DNA from: RUG100 sp963542695
Lineage (GTDB): Bacteria > Bacillota > Clostridia > Peptostreptococcales > Anaerovoracaceae
Assembly (NCBI GenBank): GCA_963542695.1
Contig: CAUTYX010000002.1
Location: forward strand, 62,001 to 126,000
DNA: 64,000 bases
Direction of reading: 5' to 3'
The position numbers were made by a program, and so were the translations under genes. The notes below the pieces were generated by a model, which did not search any database, had not been told where the DNA came from, and saw nothing but the letters and a program-made list of their open reading frames with translations. Below, one piece after another: positions 42,750 through 50,925 of this stretch; the first letter of the stretch is position 1; each line of letters begins with the position of its first letter.

Positions 42750-43049
42750 CTATTTCAGCTTGGCTTGCTCTACCAAATCCTTGGACTTTTCCATTATATA
42801 CTCATAGGCTTTGGCTCCGTGTGGCACAAGACAGTTACTGCAATCCTTAATACCCCATGGATTATCATAGGTAAAGTTGCCTCCGCATTTGTCTTTTAGC
42901 AAATACAGCGGGCAGTAACAAAAGAGACAATTAAAATGCTCCGGATTGTCTGTTTTATGACAGGGAAAGTATTCACATTGACTGTGCTGGAAGAACTTGT
43001 ATTGCTCTTTTTTGTTATTTTCTATATTGGTATTTTGATCTTCCTTCAT
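42750..43049 (-). CDS. Cysteine-rich small-domain protein
   Basis: 99 residues with nine Cys. The pattern FFQHSQCEYFPCHKTDNPEHFNCLFCYCPLY and GIKDCSNCLVPH is the 'cysteine-rich small domain' family, probably binding a metal or iron-sulfur cluster. GAGG eight bases before the ATG. Function unknown. Between a small membrane protein and dnaE. Confidence 0.87.
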   Translation of the reverse strand: MKEDQNTNIENNKKEQYKFFQHSQCEYFPCHKTDNPEHFNCLFCYCPLYLLKDKCGGNFTYDNPWGIKDCSNCLVPHGAKAYEYIMEKSKDLVEQAKLK

Positions 43050-43052
43050 CGG

Positions 43053-43250
43053 CTAGCCTCGTTTTCTTTCTGCTCTTTTTTTGGTATAAACACGCATCCA
43101 TACTACCAACCAGTACACCACACCGGCACCAACAATTAAGAGAATAATCACTTTTGGTGTCTGTGGCAATCCAAAGATCTTACCGAAAAACAATGCGCCA
43201 ATGACAAAAATCCAAAAGTAAATAATTCTTCCTGCTAGTGAATTTCCCAT
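43053..43250 (-). CDS. Small two-helix membrane protein
   Basis: 65 residues from ATG 43250 (AGAGGA upstream). Two hydrophobic segments, IIYFWIFVIGALFFGKIFG and KVIILLIVGAGVVYWLVVWM, then a basic tail. No family recognised. Tightly packed in the typA-dnaE run. Confidence 0.65.
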   Translation of the reverse strand: MGNSLAGRIIYFWIFVIGALFFGKIFGLPQTPKVIILLIVGAGVVYWLVVWMRVYTKKRAERKRG

Positions 43251-43295
43251 TTTACAATCCTCTGTTCTTTCATCCTCTGCAAGTAACAACTATAT

Positions 43296-44084
43296 CTATT
43301 TTTCTTCCATGTGCACATGGACCTCTGTCTTTGGAATGCGAATATGTTCCTCTTCAAAGGCTTTTTTAATAGTCTCTTCCAAATAGTATCGCACCGGCCA
43401 ATACTCTTCTGTAGCAGACCATACACGGAAGTCCAGTTCTACCGCCTCCGGACTTCTTTCGGCAATGCCGGTAAAAGGTGCCGGTTCCTTGTGTATCAAA
43501 GGACAAGCCGCTGCTGCCTTCTGCAATACAGCCATGGCTCTATCCGCATCTTCGTCCCAAGCAATACCTACTACCATATCCACCCGACGTGTGTCTTTTC
43601 GGGAATAATTGGTAATGACAGCAGTATTAACTCTACCGTTAGGAATGGTCACTACCTTGTTATCATAGGTGGTCATCGTCGTAAGCAGCAAATCAATATG
43701 CTGCACTACACCGGTAGTACCATCAATGTCCACGTATTCCCCTTGGGAAAAAGGTTTGGTGATTAAAATCATAATGCCCCCTGCCACATTTCCCAAACTA
43801 TCTTTTAGAGCCAAGGCAATAGCTGCACCACCGACACCCAGTACCGTTGCCACACCGGTAGTACGAATCCCCAAGCTTTCTAATATCATCATGATTAGCA
43901 CTACCACCAACACTATGCCGATGGCGTTATTAATAAAGCGATATAATGAGGGATCTACTTTATTACTTTTGGACATGGCTTTCTTTAAAATCTTTAAGAT
44001 AATCTGAATAACCAACAGTCCTACAAGAGCAATGATGACTACCTTTGCAATTTCAAGAAGTATATCAATGTGATTAGCCAACAT
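43296..44084 (-). CDS. Small-conductance mechanosensitive channel (MscS family)
   Basis: 262 residues: three N-terminal helices, the pore helix TGVATVLGVGGAAIALALKDSLGNVAGGIMILITKPFSQGEYVDI (TM3 with the small-residue packing and the beta-domain entry), then the soluble beta and alpha/beta domains. This is a minimal MscS. The start overlaps the typA stop by 11 bases. Releases osmolytes on hypo-osmotic shock. Confidence 0.9.
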   Translation of the reverse strand: MLANHIDILLEIAKVVIIALVGLLVIQIILKILKKAMSKSNKVDPSLYRFINNAIGIVLVVVLIMMILESLGIRTTGVATVLGVGGAAIALALKDSLGNVAGGIMILITKPFSQGEYVDIDGTTGVVQHIDLLLTTMTTYDNKVVTIPNGRVNTAVITNYSRKDTRRVDMVVGIAWDEDADRAMAVLQKAAAACPLIHKEPAPFTGIAERSPEAVELDFRVWSATEEYWPVRYYLEETIKKAFEEEHIRIPKTEVHVHMEEK

Positions 44085-45954
44085 TATTCCGATTCCTTCT
44101 ACGATCCAGTTCCTTTAACAGCTTCTTCCGCAGGCGAATGTCCTCAGGAGTTACCTCTACCAGCTCATCACTGTTGATAAACTCCAGGGCTTCTTCCAGA
44201 GACATTTCAATAGGCGGTGCCAGCTTGACGTTATCATCACTGCCGGCTGCCCGCATGTTGCTGGCTTTCTTTGCCTTACACGGGTTGATTACCATATCAT
44301 CGGAACGGCTGTTTTCTCCCACAATCATTCCTTCATATACTTCCACCCCAGGTCCGATAAACATGTGAATGCGTTCCTGTATCGTATTTAGTGCATATGG
44401 AGTTGTGGTCCCCTTTTCCTGAGCAATACCGACGCCACTGGTTCTCTGCGGAATATCTCCTTTATAGTCTTCAAAACGACTAAAGCGGCGAACCATGGTG
44501 CCTTCTCCTCTTGTCTCATTAATAAATTCCGTTCTGTATCCCAGCAAGCCTCTGGTAGGAACCATAAACTGCATGGAAACATAGCCATTTTCATTGTTCA
44601 TTTCCTGCATCATTCCCTTACGAAGATTAAGCTTGGAAATAACAGTTCCTGAATATTCCTCCGGAACAGAAATTACAACCTCTTCAATTGGCTCTTGTTT
44701 CTGTCCATGATTGCCTTTCCGCAAAATAACTTCCGGCTTGCTGACAGCCAATTCATATTCTTCTCGGCGCATGTTTTCAATTAAGATGGATAGATGCAGT
44801 TCCCCACGTCCGGACACTTTAAAGCAATCTGTAGAATCCGTTTCCTCTACCATCAGCCCTACGTTGACTTCCAGTTCTTTGTTGAGTCGGTCCCTGATAT
44901 GTCTTGAAGTAACGTATTTTCCTACTCTGCCTGCAAAAGGAGAATCATTTACCATAAAGTTCATAGAAAGTGTCGGCTCTTCAATGTGAATCATTTCCAT
45001 AGGTTGCGGGTTCTGCAAATCCGTAATGGTCTGTCCAATGGAAACATCCGGAATCCCCGACACCACAACAATATCTCCACATTCTGCCTGGTCCACCGGC
45101 ACACGAGAAAGTCCCCGGTAAACAAACACCTGGTTGATTTTCTTCTGTACCGGAGCTTTATCTCCCTGGCAAATTCCAATGGTCTGGGCTTCCTTTAAGA
45201 CACCTTGTGTAATGCGTCCAATACCAAGACGCCCGATATAATCATCATAAGCCAGAGCAGAAACCTGCAACTGCAGCGGTTCTTCTCTTTTGTCCGGATA
45301 TGGATTGCAATGCTTGATAATGGTATCAAAGAGAGGGGTAATGTCTAAACCATCTTCTCCTTCTGCCGCATGATCCCGTTTTGGCCCATCGGTTTCCACT
45401 TCGTGACCTTTGGCATCTTCCGGATCATATACAACGATGCCCTGACGTGCAATCCCGTATAATATCGGAAAGTCCAACTGCTCATCGTTTGCTTCCAAAT
45501 CCATAAACAAGTCGTAGACTTCATCTACGACTTGATCAATTCGTGCATCTTTCTTATCGATTTTATTAATTAACAAAATCGGGTTCATTCCCTGCTCCAA
45601 CGCCTTTGATAATACAAAACGTGTCTGGGGCATTGGCCCTTCGCTGCTGTCTACCAGCAAAATAACAGTGTCTACTGTTTTAATAATACGCTCTACCTCT
45701 GAACTAAAGTCCGCATGTCCCGGTGTATCTACAATATTTATTTTTGTATCTCCATGCATTACAGAGCAGTTTTTAGAATAAATGGTAATCCCTCTCTCCC
45801 GCTCTATATCGTCACTGTCCATGATGCATTCCACCACTTGTTCGTTTTCTCGAAACACACCGCTCTGGCTTAGAAAAGCATCCACTAAGGTAGACTTTCC
45901 TGCATCTACATGAGCAATAACGGCAATATTGATGATTTTCTGTTTTTGCTTCAT
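44074..45954 (-). CDS. typA: Ribosome-associated GTPase TypA/BipA
   Basis: Translational GTPase of 626 residues from ATG 45954. G1 IAHVDAGKSTLVDAF, G2 ERGITIYSKN, G3 DTPGHADFSSEV, G4 NKIDKKDAR, then EF-G-like domains III and V and the TypA C-terminal domain (GRELHLSILIENMRREEYE, FIGPGVEVYEGMIVGENSRSDDMVINPCKAKKASNMRA). A TTG 10 codons upstream is not needed. Own promoter. Confidence 0.96.
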   Translation of the reverse strand: MKQKQKIINIAVIAHVDAGKSTLVDAFLSQSGVFRENEQVVECIMDSDDIERERGITIYSKNCSVMHGDTKINIVDTPGHADFSSEVERIIKTVDTVILLVDSSEGPMPQTRFVLSKALEQGMNPILLINKIDKKDARIDQVVDEVYDLFMDLEANDEQLDFPILYGIARQGIVVYDPEDAKGHEVETDGPKRDHAAEGEDGLDITPLFDTIIKHCNPYPDKREEPLQLQVSALAYDDYIGRLGIGRITQGVLKEAQTIGICQGDKAPVQKKINQVFVYRGLSRVPVDQAECGDIVVVSGIPDVSIGQTITDLQNPQPMEMIHIEEPTLSMNFMVNDSPFAGRVGKYVTSRHIRDRLNKELEVNVGLMVEETDSTDCFKVSGRGELHLSILIENMRREEYELAVSKPEVILRKGNHGQKQEPIEEVVISVPEEYSGTVISKLNLRKGMMQEMNNENGYVSMQFMVPTRGLLGYRTEFINETRGEGTMVRRFSRFEDYKGDIPQRTSGVGIAQEKGTTTPYALNTIQERIHMFIGPGVEVYEGMIVGENSRSDDMVINPCKAKKASNMRAAGSDDNVKLAPPIEMSLEEALEFINSDELVEVTPEDIRLRKKLLKELDRRRNRNNVG

Positions 45955-45987
45955 CGTACTCTCACTTTCCTTCCTGGTTAACAACTA

Positions 45988-46016
45988 ATTTTAGCATACT
46001 CCCGACTGTTATTCAA
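45988..46016 (-). promoter_or_regulatory. Promoter of typA
   Basis: TTGAAT (46011-46016), 17 bases, TAAAAT (45988-45993) preceded by TG-C. Confidence 0.7.
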
Positions 46017-46083
46017 CCAATGAGAACTTTGGTAAAATTTACAAAAAACAACTGATATTCTTGTATTTTAGGCAAAATCAGCC

Positions 46084-46111
46084 TTACAAAGTCTCGGTTT
46101 TATGCTAAAAT
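46084..46111 (+). promoter_or_regulatory. Promoter of the NSS transporter gene
   Basis: TTACAA (46084-46089), 16 bases, TAAAAT (46106-46111) with TG-C extension. The 90-base leader contains the small hairpin TCCGGTG-T-CACCGGA near 46154-46168; no known riboswitch recognised. Confidence 0.6.
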
Positions 46112-46209
46112 GTAGCGGTGTGTTGTACCAAAAAAAGGTAGTACATTGTGATCGTCCGGTGTCACCGGATAAATATATATATTTTTTAGTAAAGAGAGGC
46201 AGTTATATT

Positions 46210-47568
46210 ATGGAAAGAGAAAGTTTCAAATCTCGACTGGGCTTTATCCTTGTCAGTGCCGGCTGTGCCATTGGCATCGGCAATGTGTGGAGATTCCCCT
46301 TTATTACCGGACAAAACGGCGGCGGTGTATTCGTTCTGTTTTATCTGCTGTTTCTGGTTATTCTAGGGATTCCTGTGTTCACCATGGAGTTGGCGGTGGG
46401 ACGTGCCAGCGGAAAAAGTGCCGTTCCGGCATACAAAGCATTGGAAAAACCCGGCACCAAATGGCATATTCACGGTTGGTTCTGTTTGCTGGGAACCTAC
46501 GTTTTGATGATGTACTATACCACCGTTTCCGGATGGATGCTCAGCTATTTTTTCAAATTCCTCACCGGCGAATTTACCACTTCCATGAGCAGTAAGGAAG
46601 TAGGCAGTGTTTTCCAAAACTTGCTGGCAAATCCCAAAGCGCTACTGTTCTGGATGGGTATCACCGTTGTTGCAGGCTTCCTCATTAACAGTTTTGGGCT
46701 GGCCAACGGCGTAGAACGTATTACAAAGATTATGATGTTGGCACTATTGGTACTCATTGTTATTTTGGCTGCCCATAGTTTTACCCTAAAGGGGGCATCA
46801 GAAGGTTTAAAGTTCTATTTACTGCCGGATATGGATCGAGCCATGGAAGTAGGTATCGGCAACGTAATAACCGCCGCGATGAACCAGGCCTTCTTTACGC
46901 TGAGTTTAGGTATCAGCGGCATGTTGATTTTCGGAAGCTATATGAACAAGGATCGTACATTGACTAGTGAATCCGTTATTATCACCGGTCTTGATACCTT
47001 CGTTGCTATTATGGCCGGGCTGATTATATTCCCCGCTTGTTTCTCCTTTGGAGTGCAGCCGGATGCAGGTCCTGCATTGATTTTCGTAACCTTACCGCAT
47101 GTATTTATCAACATGAGCGGCGGCCGTATTTGGGGAACCTTGTTCTTCCTCTTTATGACATTTGCCAGCTTCTCTACGGTAATGGCTGTGTTTGAAAACA
47201 TCATTGCCAACGGCATTGACAACTTTGGTTGGAAACGTAAGAAAGCTTCCTTTATCAACCTATTCGTTGTATTCTTTGCCAGCATCCCTTGCGTACTTGG
47301 ATTTAACATTTGGAGCAACATCCAGATTGCCGGTAAAGGCATCCTTGACATGGAAGATTTCCTGGTAAGCAACCTGCTGCTGCCAATCGGATCCCTTATT
47401 TTCCTCCTCTTCTGTGTAACAAAATGGGGCTGGGGATTTGACAACTATCTAAAAGAAGCCAACCTTGGAAAAGGTCTCATGATGCCGAAAGAATTAAAAT
47501 GGTATCTGCGTATTGTAGTACCTATCCTCATTGCGGTTATCATCATCCAAGGCCTGATTTCATTATAG
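46210..47568 (+). CDS. Sodium-dependent transporter, NSS (SNF) family
   Basis: LeuT-like symporter of 452 residues with twelve helices. The sodium/substrate site in helix 1 is CAIGIGNVWRFPFITGQNGGGVFVLFYLL; MYYTTVSGWMLSYFF is helix 3, and NQAFFTLSLGISGMLIFGSYM is helix 6. Likely amino acid or tryptamine-type substrate. Start ATG 46210 matches the family; AGAGG lies 10 bases upstream. A strong terminator follows. Confidence 0.92.
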   Translation: MERESFKSRLGFILVSAGCAIGIGNVWRFPFITGQNGGGVFVLFYLLFLVILGIPVFTMELAVGRASGKSAVPAYKALEKPGTKWHIHGWFCLLGTYVLMMYYTTVSGWMLSYFFKFLTGEFTTSMSSKEVGSVFQNLLANPKALLFWMGITVVAGFLINSFGLANGVERITKIMMLALLVLIVILAAHSFTLKGASEGLKFYLLPDMDRAMEVGIGNVITAAMNQAFFTLSLGISGMLIFGSYMNKDRTLTSESVIITGLDTFVAIMAGLIIFPACFSFGVQPDAGPALIFVTLPHVFINMSGGRIWGTLFFLFMTFASFSTVMAVFENIIANGIDNFGWKRKKASFINLFVVFFASIPCVLGFNIWSNIQIAGKGILDMEDFLVSNLLLPIGSLIFLLFCVTKWGWGFDNYLKEANLGKGLMMPKELKWYLRIVVPILIAVIIIQGLISL

Positions 47569-47590
47569 GATATTATGTAAACTTTACTGA

Positions 47591-47634
47591 AAAAGCCTCA
47601 CAGATTATCAACAATCTGTGAGGCTTTATTTTTT
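47591..47634 (+). terminator. Terminator of the NSS transporter gene
   Basis: 15-bp stem AAAGCCTCACAGATT (47592-47606) with AATCTGTGAGGCTTT (47613-47627), then a T-run. Confidence 0.93.
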
Positions 47635-47648
47635 GGGATTTTCTTGGT

Positions 47649-47778
47649 TTATCCACAACTTTTTTGAAATCGTATACAATTTTGTCCACTAGTCCCTGTG
47701 AATAACCATAAAATTCCAGTCATTGCAATTTCAGTGGTTTAACTAGGTCATTTCCATACTTTTACAAAGTTATCCACA
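47649..47778. other. Cluster of DnaA-box sequences in a convergent gap
   Basis: TTATCCACA at 47649-47657 and 47770-47778 (perfect 9-mer consensus) plus TTATTCACA on the minus strand at 47697-47705, and TTATCAACA at 47605-47613 in the terminator loop. The gap lies between two converging genes. Confidence 0.55.
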
Positions 47779-47794
47779 GTTTATGGGAGGATTA

Positions 47795-48379
47795 TTAGCA
47801 ACGTGTTAGTAAAGGAAAATCCGCCCTTGCCCACAGGTAGCAATAGGCCTGTGTACGAGCAGCAAAGAGATTATTTTTCAACAATTCCTTTACCTGTTCT
47901 TTGGTATACCACCCCGGTTCTATTTCCTCTTCTTCCGATGTACTATGTCCAAATTCTCCTTTTGCTATGCCGACTAATGCAATATTTTTTTCATTGCTAA
48001 ATCCTACAGCGCTATAGCTGATTCCCATATACTCTGTAATGGCAACCAGCTCCAATCCGGTTTCTTCTCGCAGCTCTCTTACTGCACTTTCCTCCGGCGT
48101 TTCTCCCGGGTCTATGAGTCCGGCCGGAAAGTTATATACCCATTGTCCCGTTGCCATACGGAATTCTCGATTCAAAAGAATCTTATCTCCTTCTTGGTTG
48201 TGAAGAATCAAAACAACGGCCTCTGCCTCTCCTTGGGTTAAATCTTCTTCTGTCTCCATATTCTTTTTACGAGAAATCATCTCATAGACTTTTTCTTTTC
48301 CATCTTCCATCCGGTACCGCAAATCATACCGGGAAATATATGCTCCCTGATGGATTTTCTTCATGCCTTTATATTTCAT
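47795..48379 (-). CDS. NUDIX hydrolase (ADP-ribose pyrophosphatase type)
   Basis: 194 residues from ATG 48379, which lies just after the terminator of the preceding gene; the longer frame to 48520 would be interrupted by that terminator. Nudix box G-LIDPGETPEESAVRELREETGLEL at about residues 95-117. N-terminal strands (SRYDLRYRMEDGKEKVYEMISRKK) match the ADP-ribose/GDP-mannose pyrophosphatase branch (NudF-like). Monocistronic. Confidence 0.87.
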   Translation of the reverse strand: MKYKGMKKIHQGAYISRYDLRYRMEDGKEKVYEMISRKKNMETEEDLTQGEAEAVVLILHNQEGDKILLNREFRMATGQWVYNFPAGLIDPGETPEESAVRELREETGLELVAITEYMGISYSAVGFSNEKNIALVGIAKGEFGHSTSEEEEIEPGWYTKEQVKELLKNNLFAARTQAYCYLWARADFPLLTRC

Positions 48380-48403
48380 CGTTATTACCTTTTCTGTTTT
48401 ATT

Positions 48404-48447
48404 AAAAAAGGCATCCGGGTTTCTTGTTACAGTAACCCAGTGCCTTT
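48404..48447 (-). terminator. Terminator of the TM2 gene
   Basis: Split stem TGGGTT/AACCC and AAAGGCA/TGCCTTT (48407-48447) followed by TTTTTTAAT on the minus strand. Confidence 0.75.
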
Positions 48448-48470
48448 TCCATTCTTTTTCGTACTTTTGC

Positions 48471-48977
48471 TTACCGTGCGTATTTGCCGTTAATGAAGAT
48501 GACATCTTCCTGGTTTGCAAAAGCTTCTCCGTATACTTTTACCAATCCAATGATAAAGTCCACAAGAGACCAGATGCCAATGCCGCCACAGGTCAACAGC
48601 TTTAAAATGCCTAGACCGATTTGACCTCGCACAAAACGATCCACACCAAGGGATCCTACTAAGAAGGTGCAAACCCAAACGAAAACGTGTTTATTCATGG
48701 ACTTTCTATTTGTGTTATACATCTGCTGCGGTTCCTCCTGATATTGATATTGCTGATATTTCATTTCCTGTGGCTGCATTTCAACAGGTGGCTGTGAATC
48801 TGCGGCAGCAGCTGCCACTTTGCTTACAATAGTGTTATCTTCATTTTGAAAAATCTGTACTTCATCTCCCACCTGTGGATTTGGGTAGTTGATGGTTGCA
48901 ATGGGTACATTGGTGATTGTTCCATCTTCGATTCCAATGGAAACAGTGTTTCCATCAATCTTAAGAATTTGACTCAT
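48471..48977 (-). CDS. TM2 domain-containing membrane protein
   Basis: 168 residues. N-terminal soluble beta-domain of about 60 residues (KIDGNTVSIGIEDGTITNVP), a Gln/Tyr-rich linker with pentad-like QYQYQEEPQQ, then the TM2 helix pair (FVWVCTFLVGSLGVDRFVRGQIGLGILKLLTCGGIGIWSLVDFIIGL) with the DRF/Y motif. ATG 48977 has AAGGAGAG. Role unknown. Confidence 0.87.
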   Translation of the reverse strand: MSQILKIDGNTVSIGIEDGTITNVPIATINYPNPQVGDEVQIFQNEDNTIVSKVAAAAADSQPPVEMQPQEMKYQQYQYQEEPQQMYNTNRKSMNKHVFVWVCTFLVGSLGVDRFVRGQIGLGILKLLTCGGIGIWSLVDFIIGLVKVYGEAFANQEDVIFINGKYAR

Positions 48978-49047
48978 CCTAACTCTCCTTGGCAATAAAT
49001 AGTAACATATACGCTTATGGTACCCTTATGACAGCAATTCTGTCAAG

Positions 49048-50925
49048 CTATTTGATTTCTTCTGTTTTGAAGATAATTTTGCTTTCACCATTCATATCGG
49101 CATTTTTCCCGCCTACAAATACAGGAGATTTGGCTGCATCAAAGACAGCCTCCAGGCGCTGTGCCACTGCCTTTAACTGGCTGCCGGACAAACTTTTTAC
49201 AAGCTGCCGGATGCCTTCCTTATCAAAGGTGGCCATTCCCGAAGAAAGCTGCTTTGTGCCTGATGACAAGGTAGCAGCTCCCTTTGTTAACGCTGCAGCC
49301 CCTTCATCGACAGCATTGGCACCGGCAGCCAAACTACCGGATGCACCGGCCAGTTTATTCATATTCAATGACAAAGTTGAAGTGGCGGATTTGAGTGTGT
49401 CAAACTTCCCACCATAGGCAGATATTTTTTCATTTACCTGAGAAGCCACTCCTTGAGCTCCACTGGTTGCTGCCACTGCGGCCACTTGCTTTACGGCACC
49501 GGATACGCTGCCACTAATGCCGGCAGAAATGGATTCTGCGGAAACCTTCGAGGCCGCCCCATCTAACGTGCCGGAAACGATACCGGCAACAATAGAGTTG
49601 GCCTGTTCTTTGGACATACCGGCCTTTTGCAAGGCTCCGATCATAGTCTGTACATTGCCGTCTCCCATGACCTGGCTGGTTACAGCACTCTTTGTTGCCT
49701 GTGATGTTAAGGTTCCCTGGACAGTTTTGCTAACACCGCTACTGATGCCGCCGGTAAGCTGACTGGCAGCACCTGCCACCTTGTCACTTGCTGCAGCCTG
49801 CTGAGAGATAGCCGCCTTGTCTCCTTCACTCAGTTCCACAGTAGGAAGGGAAATCCCCTGTACTGCCTTGTTTAAGGTCGCTGCCCCGTCGGCCAGCTTG
49901 TTGACACCGGTGTGAAGAGTATTGCTACCTTTTTTCAAGCTTTTGCTGCCTGATGACAGTTTGTCAGAACCCTTTGCCAGAGCACCTGCTCCGTCGTCCA
50001 CTTTTTTGGCTCCGGCTACCAGTTGTTTGGAAGAGGAAGCCAGTTTTGAAAGACCGTTTTCCAACTGGGAAACTTTCCCTTTGGCAGAATCAAGACCGGA
50101 GAAATTCAGTGCATCAGACAAACCGGACAAGGCGATGGTATACGTTCCGTCAATTTTACAGGAGTTGGTATCGGCTTTGATAACCACTGTTTCCGGGATA
50201 TCCAGCTTGCCGGATAAGCCTAAGTTCTTTGCAAGACCCGGAAAAGCAATGCCAAGAGCTACATTGTTGCTGCCATCGTTAATGACTTTGCCGCCGGTTA
50301 CCTCTACATTTGTAAAAGAAGCTCCATCCAGCACAACGCCGCTGGCCATAGTATAGGGATGGGTAATATGAACGCCATTTACCGTTTCCCTTTGGTTAAC
50401 GTGATACTGAAAGTGAAATTCCACTTTACCGGATTTCCCTTTTAGTTCCTCTGCCGACACTTTTTTTCCATCCAGGTAATAGGACAATTCCACATCTACC
50501 GGCAGTTCTTCTTTCGTATACCCTTTGTAACGAATGTCTTTCCCATCGGCTTTCCACGTAATTTCATCTCCCTTTTTATCAAAGGATTCGTTGCCGGAAG
50601 TGTTTTCAATATCACTAAGCCCCGATGTATCCTTGATACTGCCTTCCCCTTTGGCATTCTTCAACCATTCATTTACCACCACTTCTTTGGTAGATCCGTC
50701 TGCGTCTTTTACAACATAGGAAGTTTCATCTTTAGAAAGCTGACCATTGTCTTCTTTCTTTGTAAAGAGCTGCGGATAATTTTCTTCGATTTTCTTTTCT
50801 GTGTGGCTCTTTGCTTCTGCATTTTTTACAGAAAGCTCAGTGGAACCGATGCCTAATGCCAAGGCAACTGCTACTGCTAACGAAACAGCGCCGATTCGTT
50901 GTATTGTCTTTTTCTTTCCTTTCAT
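49048..50925 (-). CDS. Exported heptad-repeat protein paired with an MMPL exporter
   Basis: 625 residues. Signal-like N-terminus (KKTIQRIGAVSLAVAVALALGIG). A 200-residue beta-rich domain follows, then about 350 residues of small-residue helical repeats with the pattern x-L-x-x-G-[AST]-x (LSSGSKSLKKGSNTLHTGVNKLADGA), similar to the YhgE/Pip repeat region. No membrane helix at the C-terminus is visible, so it is secreted or held by the partner. The start overlaps the MMPL stop by 4 bases. The pairing with MMPL genes recurs in Firmicutes but the function is not established. Confidence 0.8.
   Translation of the reverse strand: MKGKKKTIQRIGAVSLAVAVALALGIGSTELSVKNAEAKSHTEKKIEENYPQLFTKKEDNGQLSKDETSYVVKDADGSTKEVVVNEWLKNAKGEGSIKDTSGLSDIENTSGNESFDKKGDEITWKADGKDIRYKGYTKEELPVDVELSYYLDGKKVSAEELKGKSGKVEFHFQYHVNQRETVNGVHITHPYTMASGVVLDGASFTNVEVTGGKVINDGSNNVALGIAFPGLAKNLGLSGKLDIPETVVIKADTNSCKIDGTYTIALSGLSDALNFSGLDSAKGKVSQLENGLSKLASSSKQLVAGAKKVDDGAGALAKGSDKLSSGSKSLKKGSNTLHTGVNKLADGAATLNKAVQGISLPTVELSEGDKAAISQQAAASDKVAGAASQLTGGISSGVSKTVQGTLTSQATKSAVTSQVMGDGNVQTMIGALQKAGMSKEQANSIVAGIVSGTLDGAASKVSAESISAGISGSVSGAVKQVAAVAATSGAQGVASQVNEKISAYGGKFDTLKSATSTLSLNMNKLAGASGSLAAGANAVDEGAAALTKGAATLSSGTKQLSSGMATFDKEGIRQLVKSLSGSQLKAVAQRLEAVFDAAKSPVFVGGKNADMNGESKIIFKTEEIK

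Noticed and set aside
46112..46209. Riboswitch in the NSS transporter leader
   Set aside because: Only small hairpins; no recognised aptamer core.
47605..47778. Origin of replication
   Set aside because: No dnaA/dnaN/rpmH neighbours and no AT-rich unwinding repeats; a DnaA-binding cluster is the more modest reading.
48380..48520. Longer N-terminus of the NUDIX protein
   Set aside because: The extension spans the terminator of the TM2 gene and has no ribosome site.
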